A DNA stretch of 64,000 nucleotides from assembly GCA_905221615.1 (NCBI GenBank), contig CAJNDT010006202.1, positions 124,001 to 188,000 of the forward strand. Reading direction: 5' to 3'. Source of the DNA: Symbiodinium sp. CCMP2592. Taxonomy: Eukaryota > Sar > Dinophyceae > Suessiales > Symbiodiniaceae. Of this stretch, positions 30,477 through 40,284 are shown one piece after another. Made by a program: the position numbers and the translations under genes. Within the stretch, counting starts at the first letter, position 1; each line of letters starts with the position of its first letter. The notes under the pieces are model-generated. The model worked only from the letters and a program-made list of their open reading frames with translations, was not told where the DNA came from and ran no database searches.

Positions 30477-31836
30477 GTGGGTGATAATCATAATAACGCT
30501 ATTATCACCACGGCTCCTACTACATAGACCATGAACGTTCAGGCGGAATCATATTGAAAACGCCAGCCCAGAGCAACAGTCATGTTTGGCAGGCCGGTGC
30601 TTGCGTGCTCTGACAGATGCGAAAGATGAGCATTATCGCGCCCCAGCTCAGATCTGAAGCGACACAAGTTTTTGCTTTTGGGGGCCTTAATAATTACGAG
30701 AGGGTTTTTGGGGTATGTTATACTATAATGGGCTTATTGGCTTCGATCTTTGGGGGGTGCAATTGCGTGGTCAAATGTCGGTTTCGCGGTTCTCATGTCG
30801 CTTGTCCCAAGCAGGACTGCTGTGCGGCACTGGTCAAGCCCTTGTCTAATGCAAAAGAAGCCTCGACGGCCGGAACTTTACGACGATTGATGAAAAACAG
30901 TGTCGAAGAAACTCAGCTGTTTGCTCCGGCATCAGGGCTCCAGTCGTACTTGGGATGAGAGCACCTCTGGGATTGGTGACGGTTGAATTTGAAGCTTTAG
31001 AGGTTGGAGGCATTTTGATGTGGACTCCCTTTGTGCTGCCAGTCCGGGGTTTGGAGCCCATGCCCTCTCTCACCAGGCTCTCTAGTCGAGCGCTTCGAAC
31101 GCGCCAGCGTCGAACCGCGGCTGAAGCATCTGCGCCTTCGTCGCAGCGGTTCTAGTTTGGCTGGAGGAATTAGTGGGGTTCTCCGAGCTTTTCAGCTGTT
31201 CTTGCACATCTCCCAATTCTGGCATCAGCTTCGCCGCTGCTTTGGCTGGCTCTGTTGTCCGTCCGGAACAGCTACTGCCACACTTCGGTGTCTAGGGATA
31301 GGGACCGGATCTGGGTGCTGTTTTCAGCATGCCTTGTTGAGTCGCCGGTGACGCACAACCGAGGCAGGCGCAGTCGCGTGCAGCGGAGTCTCAGCTGTCT
31401 CTGCAGCTTGGCCGGCAGAAAACCGGCAGAGTTCGATGCATCAACTGTCCCGAGCCTGCCCTCTTCAGCTGGTGAGGACCTCGAATCCTCAACCCCAAAG
31501 GCCCGAAGGTTAAATCTGGAACAGTCGACCCGAAAGCCCGGGTGTCATCGATGGGTCCCGAACTTGGGCCAGGCAAGCCGAAGCCATCGAGCTCCTGACA
31601 AAGCGCTTGGATGACGAGGTCTGTGGCTTGGGGACACAGAAGCTGCCCCCGACGTGAGTAGTGGAGATACATTGGACCATGTGGAGCCTTGCCTGCTGTG
31701 TGCGAGTGTGAGCGTCGAAACCGCTGGGACGCGAGGTTCAGGGCTCTCTGCAGGCTCAGCAGAGCCCCCTCTTGGCAAAGTCGCAGGCTCGCTTGTTCTA
31801 GGTATGGAAAAGGAGGCAGTGTAAAATCTATCAACA

Positions 31837-31872
<36 letters not shown>

Positions 31873-31874
31873 CA

Positions 31875-31945
31875 CACATAGTATAAGACATATGGTATGA
31901 TATACGTAATATAACATGATGTGATATGATATGATGTAGTTTTGA
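31875..31945. repeat. 5-bp-period AT-rich repeat next to (TA)n
   Basis: Follows a (ta)n run (31,838-31,868). Reads in pentamers: catag tataa gacat atggt, then tgata tgata tgatg. Confidence 0.7.
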
Positions 31946-32099
31946 GTTTCGGTGCAATGCATGTCGGTTCCTATCCAGTCCGAGGTTTCGAGTGCCACGA
32001 AGTGCCATCACTTGAGTCAACATGCTGGCGGTAGTCCTTTGAATGCGTGCTCCGGTATCATAGCACTCACGAGTGAGAAAGGGGGCCCGTTTCCTCCAG

Positions 32100-32149
32100 G
32101 GTCGGCTTGAGCAGCGGGTTGCGGCTCTGGAAAGCCAGGTCGAGGCCAG
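32100..32149 (+). CDS. Candidate mini-exon: coiled coil
   Basis: The acceptor cccgtttcctccag and donor gtgagc flank 50 nt encoding GRLEQRVAALESQVEA with Leu/Val heptad spacing. The quality of both splice sites makes it one of the better isolated exons. A second helical frame lies at about 32,570-32,672 (LDQASGCLGQLEALRGCLEL) and may belong to the same gene. Confidence 0.45.
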
Positions 32150-34159
32150 GTGAGCCGTGCTGTTTTGCTTGGAGAGGCCTTTTCACTACTGCTCCTGTTG
32201 CTTGTGTTGTGATGTTTGGCGCTAGCGCTGCTGTGCTGGCCGTGGGCGTTGCAGCTGTTGTATTTTTTTGATTTCTTCTGCTCATCGGCTGTGCTCGCTC
32301 TTCGAAGTACTACCAAGGCGAGAGCCGTTGTGCTGATACTGGCGGTGATGATGGTGATGAGAAGCATGCTGGCCATGGTTGTGATGAGAGCCATGATGAT
32401 GGCGATGAGGATGATGGTAGCGGTAGGCTCGATGACCTGGTAGCCCGCACCGACTGCAAGACTCTTTGTGAACCTGAATGGATACAGCTTGCCACAAACC
32501 TTCAACCCTTAGGCCGCCCGCGGGAAAGCCCTTTTCGATCTCAGAAAACGATGCAACACCCCCGCTTCCCCTCCCCCTGTCCCCCGATGCGAAGGACTGT
32601 TGGAAGGGCTTGGACCAGGCCAGTGGATGCCTTGGCCAGCTGGAGGCCCTGCGGGGCTGCTTGGAGTTGCAGATGTAGTCAGATGTAGGAATGTAGGGTT
32701 TAGGATTCAATTATTAAGGGTTGGGTTTAGCAGCTTAGCAACAAAGGAACGCTCACTGTGCGAGAAGAGGCACTTATTCAGAAGGCTCAGATGCTGCTTC
32801 AGGTTTCGATACGGGGGCTTGGAAACCTGGTTTAGCTTGGATTGTTGAACGTGTCTACGCCGTGGAACAAGCCTGGGCTCGAAGAAGTCAATGTCATTTA
32901 CTAGCAAGGTTCATCTTCCTTGCATCACCCTCTCCCTTTAGCATGCGTTTTCGTCTGGCTTCGGGAGCATCGCTGCTTGCGAACCGGGAAACGGTGTGCG
33001 CTACATAACTGCATATTTTTGTGAACCGCCCCTTAGCCACAGTGGAATAGCCGTACCCCTGTAACAATATGACACCTCTGAGATTCAACGAGAACTCAGT
33101 GGCAAAAAAGCAACCGGCTAAGCGTAGTATCGCAGCAGGCTGAATGGCATTTACGTAGCGTGACACTTCAGCATACGAATATACGATCATAGCCATGCGC
33201 GTTCTCCTAACCAGCTCAGCACCGCATCGTGCTTGTCCGAAGCAGTGTAATGAGGAAGCGCGCGTTATACAACAATGTTGCGAAAGCTTGTTTGTGTAGT
33301 GGCATCCCACAGCCCGGCAGTAGTAGCAGTCCTGAACAATCCCAGCCCTGGACAACCAGCAGCATGCAGGACACTTTCCTCAAGCATTTTTCCCGCGGTG
33401 GTGTCGCAGGTGTTCTGCTTGCATATCATGTTCAGGTGCTTACGTGTTTGCAAGGTCTCATGGTTCGGGACCTGAGGTTTGTGCTGTAGGGTTGGCGTTT
33501 GGGGCTCTTGGGTTGGCGGGATGGAGATCCGTACCCATTATGATGCTTTGCGCGAGCTCAAAGGGGAAGGGTTCATAGGCTAGGGCGAGGGCGGCTGGGG
33601 CTGGAGACCGCCGAGAAACTCGTAACACCCTGTCTACAGTCGCAGGCCCGGGAGCTCTTACTGAAGTCTCCTGCGTACTCAGCTGTGAAGGGGTGCGAGC
33701 CCTCAAACCGGCCCATGTTGTGTCTTCGAGTTCCTGGAAAACTCTGGCAAAATCGATTGAAACGAAATAGTGGAGAATGATCTGTTCAGCCGATGTGGCG
33801 GCTGTTCTTAGTTTCTATGCTGGGATGGACTGGTCCATCCTTGGCTCGTAGTCTTTATGTTTCCAGGAATCCTGGGAGCTTTGAGTGTTCTTCACAAAAG
33901 GGCTCAAAAGGCTAACCAGCCTCTGCACGTTCCGTGTCAGTTTTGGATGCAGGGCATCTTGTCCCTTTTCAGAGTTCGTTTGCGATTTATGTATTTGAAA
34001 TTTCGAGCTGACGGCTAGTAGCAGTCGCTCGCAGGCGGCAAGATAGCCTTGAGGCCACAAGTGTAGGCAGTGCTCGGACTTTGAACCACGTTCGCAGAAT
34101 TCGTCGCATCGGGGTCTGATACTTATTAGTATCTCCTCACGATTGTATACCAAAACATA

Positions 34160-34435
34160 TTGAAGCAGTGTTACGATGTAACAGAATGCAACGGAGTGCA
34201 GCAGAGTGTAACACAATGTGGCATAATGTAACATACGGTGGTATTATGTACCATCAGTATAATCTGAGTATAAAGTATTTTTTGCCACAGAATTCAGAAC
34301 GGAATACAAGACTGTGGCAGAACATCTTACATCTTACCAGGTAAGACAACGCAGAATGACGTAACATAGTATGACACGATAATGCAATACTATTTCATAC
34401 CAGAATTTACCCTAGCATGCCGTAACATACTCTGT
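34160..34435. repeat. 5/10-bp-period AT-rich repeat
   Basis: Reads in 10-mers such as gatgtaacag, aatgcaacgg, agtgcagcag, agtgtaacac, aatgtggcat, aatgtaacat, then degenerates while keeping the 5-bp register. Confidence 0.75.
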
Positions 34436-34451
34436 CTCCGGCCTTTTGCAG

Positions 34452-34505
34452 GCACACTGAAGGCTGCAAAGCCGATGGCGGAGGAGCCCGAGACACGTCT
34501 GCCAG
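34452..34505 (+). CDS. Candidate mini-exon, function unknown
   Basis: The acceptor cttttgcag and donor cag|gtcagc flank 54 nt reading TLKAAKPMAEEPETRLP. Telomere-like repeats start 46 bp after it. Confidence 0.35.
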
Positions 34506-34550
34506 GTCAGCCCTTCGTGTTGCTAAGCGGTAAACGTCACTGCAAGCCGG

Positions 34551-34612
34551 TTTAGGGGTTTGGGGGTTTAGGGTTTGGGGGTGGGGGTTTAGGGTTTAGG
34601 GTTTAGGGCTTA
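34551..34612. repeat. Degenerate TTTAGGG array
   Basis: About eight units with G-run variants (tttagggg, tttggggg) ending in three perfect units. Confidence 0.9.
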
Positions 34613-34794
34613 GACTAGCGCAAGAGAGCTTCAGATTCCGAAAGAAGACCGGGTAGAGTAGATACGCCAGCGAAAAGGACTGTCAAGCTGTACCAGCATT
34701 ATCTACTCCAACTTGTTGAAGTGGCCTGCATTTGTGAATATACCAGACTGTGTGTGTGTGTGTGTGCGTATGCATTTATTGTCTTATCTTGCCT

Positions 34795-35013
34795 TGTGGT
34801 GTGGTGTGGTGTGTTGTATTGTATGGTGTTGCATGGTATTGTATAGTATGGTATGCTATTGTACTATAGTGTAATGCATTGTATTGTCTTGTATTGTACT
34901 GCAGCTCCAACTCTAGCGTACTGTACTGCATTGTATGGTATGGTATTGTACTGTGTTTTATTGTATTTTGTTGTGTTGTCTTGTATTGTGGTGAATTGTG
35001 TTGTGTTGTATGA
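34795..35013. repeat. Pentanucleotide-period repeat (TRTTG-like)
   Basis: Successive pentamers tgttg tattg tatgg tgttg catgg tattg hold register for over 200 bp. The minus-strand frame rich in TIPYHT-like units simply reflects this. Confidence 0.85.
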
Positions 35014-35224
35014 ATATCCACAGACACACACATAAATATATACTTTTTTTTATGTTATATATATATATATACATATACATATTTGCATGTATGTACATGC
35101 CCTGGGTACTCTCATCACCAGGTCTCAGGCCCCTTGATGACAGATGGATTTCTCATCTGGGGTATGACCGATTTGCACTCAAACCCTCACCCGCCCCTTC
35201 TACTGTTTACTTAGCCACATTGTG

Positions 35225-35300
35225 AAGTCACATAATAAGACATTACGTAAACATACTTGCATATACTAGTAACTAGTACAATATATAACATACTAGAATA
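35225..35300. repeat. 5-bp-period AT-rich repeat
   Basis: acata cttgc atata ctagt aacta gtaca atata taaca tacta gaata. Confidence 0.6.
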
Positions 35301-35833
35301 TAGCCCTCCCGTCAGGTTCTACCTATTTCCAGCTGCGGACGCATAGAAAAGAGAACTTTGCTACCTCGACAGAAGCGTCTCGGCGTAGGTACTGTGGATG
35401 GCTTTGGCATCACGGCTGCGGCAGATGGGTCTGGCTGAAGACCCCTGCATGTCCCATTTCTGGGATTTAGGTGTCGGTAGTAAAGATGGATTTCATGATT
35501 GTGTCTGGTGCCTCTATTGCCGCTAGGTGCCACTGACCCTGCTACTGCACTCCTGCTCGTCTTGCAACGGGACCACGACAACTACTTCTACAACTGCACC
35601 TACGTACAACCAATTACAGCTACAACTGCTACAATTGTTGCTACTGCCACGGCTACTTCTGTCGCTACTGCGGCAGAAAGCACCGGCTACTGATACTTCT
35701 ACGGCTGTTAGTGCTGTTGCTGCTGCCATTGTTACTGCTACTGTTTCTTGTGCTGCCACTGCGACTGCTATATACTTGTATTGCTACTGCGGCTGCTGCT
35801 GCTGCCTACTGCTGCTACTACTGCTGGTACTAG

Positions 35834-35834
<1 letters not shown>

Positions 35835-35864
<30 letters not shown>

Positions 35865-35927
35865 TAGTAGTAGTAGTAGTAGTACTAGTACTAGTACTAG
35901 TACTAGTACTAGTACTAGTACTAGTAC

Positions 35928-35968
<41 letters not shown>

Positions 35969-36126
35969 CTAGTTAGTACTAGTACTGTACTAGTACTAGT
36001 ACTAGTACTAGTAAGTACTAGTACTAGTAGTAGTAGTACTACTAGTACTAGTACTAGTACTAGTACTAGTACTAGTACTAGTAGTAGTACTAGTAGTACT
36101 AGTAGTACTAGTAGTACTAGTAGTAG

Positions 36127-36157
<31 letters not shown>

Positions 36158-36320
36158 GCTAGTACCAGCACTACTACTACTACTACTACCACTACTACTA
36201 CTACTACTGCTAGTACCAGCACTACTACTACTACTACTACTACTACGACTACTGCTACTGCTACTGCTGCTACTACTACTACTGCTACTACTGCTGTACT
36301 ACTACTACTACTACTACTAG

Positions 36321-36369
<49 letters not shown>

Positions 36370-36385
36370 GCTGCCACTACTACTA
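35835..36385. repeat. Large (TAG)n-(CTAGTA)n-(TAC)n palindromic repeat
   Basis: A (tag)n arm passes through a self-complementary ctagta centre into a (tac)n arm. Since tag repeats are complementary to cta/tac repeats, the whole 550 bp can fold on itself. Both strands show long meaningless poly-Val, poly-Thr and poly-Ser frames. Confidence 0.95.
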
Positions 36386-36399
36386 TGTTGGTTTGGTGA

Positions 36400-37003
36400 C
36401 ACAACTACTACTACTTCTTCTGCTGCTGCTGCTTCTTCTGCTACTGCTGCTGCTTCTTTCCTTCTACTTCTACTACTACGGCGCACAATCGAGAAGTGTG
36501 CAAAGCCACCACCACTGCTATCGTTACTCTCCTTATTATTCAAACGACGACGACTACTACTGCTACTACTGCTGCTACTACGACTGCTGCTACTGCTACT
36601 AATACGACGACAGCTACTACGATTACTACGATTGCGGCAACGACGAAGGCTACTAGTACTGCTGCCGATTCTTTTCTTTCTTCGGCTGCTTCGAGCCCTA
36701 CTGCCACTACTCCTACTTCGTTCGGCCGCGGTTACACTCATCAATTGACACTGCCGCTGTTGCCACTAGACATCGTTCGTCTCTTCCTACTGCGGCGAGT
36801 TGTTTTAACATTGCAGCGTTGCTACTCAGACAGTTGTGCTCATCTTGGCTCTGTCTCTACCATGTTCAACGCAGTCATGACCAATAACTATTCACAGTAC
36901 TTACTATTGTATCTTCAACATCTTTGTCATGGCTACTTTCGGCAGTAGTCACTGCTTTTGCCGTTGCTACTCCAGGTCACGCTTTTAACATTGATGTTCT
37001 GTT
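36400..37003. repeat. Degenerate CTG/CTA-rich continuation
   Basis: Trinucleotide-derived sequence decaying into unique DNA by about 36,780. No supported gene. Confidence 0.6.
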
Positions 37004-38559
37004 ATGCTAGAACACATCGTTTCTTGGTTCCCTCTTTCCACGACGGATGATTCCTGCAAGTTGTCACCAGTCGTGTCTCACCATTATCACCCAGCTACAG
37101 ACGTAGCAGGGTGGCACCCAGTTACTGCCAGTTGCCATCAGTTTTTCGGAGCAATTGAGCACCAGCTTCCATTGTGTAGTATCCTCAAGCTTGCAAGAAC
37201 GCCTGAACTGCGGAAAACGCCTGCATTTCATAAAACCCTGAGCCCTGAAACCTGTACCCTCCATAGCTTCAGAAGTCCGGGTCCTGAAAGTAACGATGGT
37301 CTCTGGCACAATCGCTGGGATGCCCCAGGTATCACCTTCAGTGCCCAGTCTGAAGCAAAGTCTAGGACTAGGTGCCGAGTCAGCGGACGATGACTTCGGA
37401 AGCCAAATCTCCCACATCGGAGGGCTGGTGGGTTAGCGTTTTTGGAAATCGGCCCGAAGCCTTCCCGGGATGACTTTCGAGCGGCTGCTGGATAATCCAG
37501 TCCGGGCGTGTTTCCTTCTCTTTCCTCTAAGACCAGCCCCAATCCCAGACCTTCCAAAAACAGTATTGATACTAACAGTAACAATACTACCACTAGCAAC
37601 CCTAATAATATCAATACTACTCATGACAATGCTAATCTTATCACGACTTGTGTGGCTCAGTTCCGGACTCCGGCTTCCCAGCGCGAAAGCGAAACCGAGT
37701 CCCGCCAGATCCCGGCTCTTAGGAGAACCCGGGAACCCATAGCGGCTTGGGGTTTAGGTTTCAGGCTTTAGGGTTTAGCCATGTATCCAGGCGATTGCAC
37801 CAGTCCTGATGCAAAAAAGGGAGACCTTAAGGCTAGAAGAAGGAATCCTTTTAGACCCCTACTGGAGAACCCGAGAACCTAAAGCCCTACACCCCTGTAG
37901 ATCCCTTTAGAGGAACCCTTCCAGATCCCTTTCCGTTTGAAGGAACCCGCAGAATCCATGACGGCTTCTTTAGAGTCGCGAGCCTGAAGCCAGCAAATGG
38001 GATGGCCTCTGCTGCTTCTGCTGACTGCAGCGAGGTTTCGTGGAGCGGCGCTTGGTCATTTGGGGGCTTTGGGGCAGTTCTTTTGCTCCTCTGGGCCAAC
38101 CCCATTTCTCCAAAAAAGCTGATTCAATAGTCTAGTAACCACCGTCCTTTGCATAGGGCCTTGCCCCCCTGACTAATTAATTTTCAGAGGAACTTTAGGA
38201 AATCAAATACGGTTTGGTTTGGAAGATATGAAACAAAGTATGCAGGAAAGTGTGGTTGGGTTTTCACAGCGTGAATCAAAGTCTGGCTTGGGTTTCGGGA
38301 TGTAAAAGAAAGTGTGGGTTGGGACTGCTAATTACAAGCAATAACTACAATGAGTCTAAGGCGAGGGAAGGAAGTGGGGGTAAGGGATGAAACGGGGTCG
38401 CTGAATGTGACACATCCAGGTGCCTGTCTGTTTCACGCGTTACATGCACGGATGCATGCTTGCTGCTCATCAAGGTTCTGGCAGAGTATTGACTACAGCT
38501 GTGAGCCTGTAGAAGAAAGAGACTCTTTCGTTGTTTGTAGGCTTGTACCTCTGCGAGCG

Positions 38560-39165
38560 TCTTCCCGCCCAGGTTACATCTCAAAGGGGAAGGTAGGGGG
38601 GGGGCGGAAGAGCGGCCGGGGAGGGCCCCGGGAGCGTTTCGGCTCTCTCGTTTTTCCCTAGGTTGTCTCGCCTCCCGGCCTCCTGGGCGAGGCCTTTTGT
38701 CCACTCGTTGTTCTCTTTTGTTGTTTTTTCTCTCTTTTTGTTTCTCATTTATTTATCTTTTTTTTCTCATTTTATTTCTCTTTTTTTTCTGGTTTTTTCC
38801 TTATTTTTTCCTTATTTTTCCTAAGGCTCTCCTAAAAAACCAGACCCGGGCCAGGTCCGAGCCGGCCTGCCTGGAAATGTGAAAAAAAACCTGATGGGAA
38901 ACGTGGCTCCGGAAGGACCCCGCGCAGAGAAATGTGACTCCGCCCGGAGGCAAATGCGCCAGGACTTAAGCTTGTGGTGCCCCCCTGTCCCTGCTGCCTG
39001 GGCCTTTGGGCCTTCCCCTGCCGGGCTCGACTCTCTACGCACAGCAGCCCCGACGCGTTCACCGCTGAGCTGCTGGGTTGTTCTGGCCGCCGTTCTTCTT
39101 GCTTGGCGAGGCTTACACCGATGCATGTACAATCTAGCATCTAGACTACGTTGGTGACTCGCTTC
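38560..39165. other. Compositionally distinct block: GC-rich DNA around a T-rich tract
   Basis: GC-rich sequence (ggggaggccccgg-like at about 38,600-38,700 and again 38,840-39,160) brackets about 120 bp of ttttctc-rich DNA. It contrasts with the AT-rich flanks. I recognise no gene or element in it. Confidence 0.4.
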
Positions 39166-39742
39166 TAGGTCGTTCATGCAATCCAAGAAGGCAACATCAG
39201 CAAAGTTTAGGTGGGGTGAAAGAAGTCGAGTTCCGATAGCCCCGCCGGAACACAACAATGTCCACGGATTGCGTGTTAGTGTTTTCTTCTGCACATGCCA
39301 AAAACTCCGTCAGATCGTGCATTCTTTATGTACAGAATACAATGGAGAAACACAGGTTCACATCTTATTTGATATTGGTATACAGACCTCGCATTCTCTG
39401 CCACATTTTGCTTTACAATCATTTCTCTGAATCACATTTCTTTTCATTTTTCCATTCCTGTGCCATACTTTTTTCCATACTTTCACCCAGACAGTCTCCA
39501 GGAATTAATTATATTGGAAAACCTTGCCTATGCAAGGCCGTGGGGATTACTACAATAGTCAAAAGGCAAATTACCGAATTAAAAGAAAAGAACTGTGTCT
39601 TTTGGGCCAGGCCCATCTCCACCAACACAGCGGAGATCCCCGCGGTCACCTTGGGCAACGGGCGCAGGCGCGGCGAGAGCTTCCGTGACCCGAGCCCCAG
39701 TCGCCGTGCTCCGAATCAAGAAGCCCCTCTGTAACTACGGTG

Positions 39743-39833
39743 GATGGACAGAATCCTGCATGACCCAATATAAGGAATATACCATAATTCCCATAGTTTA
39801 GGGTCCTTAAGGTCATGCAGGATTTTGTCCATC
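39743..39833. mobile_element. Inverted-repeat element, family M5 (copy 1)
   Basis: Ends gatggacagaatcctgcatg and catgcaggattttgtccatc are inverted repeats. The interior contains ccataattcccatagtttag. Confidence 0.85.
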
Positions 39834-39835
39834 AA

Positions 39836-39965
39836 CAGTATGGCATAGTATAACTGTTTACTACACCATAGTAGTATCTTGTAGCATAATATACGAAACT
39901 TTCTGCAATGATAGTGTAACATACTGTAAGTAGAGTATAGTATACTGTAATTCTAGTATGGTGTA
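39836..39965. repeat. 5-bp-period AT-rich repeat
   Basis: agtat ggcat agtat aactg tttac, continuing with gtaac and agtat type pentamers; directly adjoins the M5 element. Confidence 0.65.
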
Positions 39966-40072
39966 ACTTGCTAACATCCCCTTGGAACCTATTCTATTCA
40001 TTAAGGCCCCTAAACTCCGAGCAGACATCCCGCACTGTCGAGAACTTGAAGTGAAGCTTCAGCCCTTCGCAA

Positions 40073-40178
40073 CATGGGTCGTTGTCTAAATTATGGTCCC
40101 TTTTTGGGTCCTGATTATATTACGGCCCCTAATATTTGCGGTACCCAAAAAGGGGCTATAATTTTGAGAACTTCCCAT
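40073..40178. mobile_element. MITE-like element, family M1 (copy 3)
   Basis: Ends catgggtcgttgtc and gagaacttcccat, with inner arms ggtccctttttgggtcc and ggtacccaaaaagggg. Confidence 0.8.
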
Positions 40179-40189
40179 TTAAGCGCCTT

Positions 40190-40245
40190 CATAATCAGAT
40201 TAGGGTTCCCTTTAAAGTCCTTAATCAGATTAGGGTTCCCTTTAA
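40190..40245 (+). repeat. Short direct repeat
   Basis: aatcagattagggttccctt plus taaag occurs twice, separated by 4 bp. The ccctttaaagg phrase recurs in the M3 elements. Confidence 0.8.
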
Positions 40246-40284
40246 AGGGTTCCTTAAAATGGTTCTACGACCCATTTGTCAAAG

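Noticed and set aside
31080-31260. Minus-strand Ala/Gln-rich helical frame
   Set aside because: No splice sites or domain, and the plus strand is also open.
35830-36748. Two opposite frames of about 300 codons
   Set aside because: Both are translations of TAG/TAC repeats (poly-Val/Thr/Ser); no unique protein sequence.
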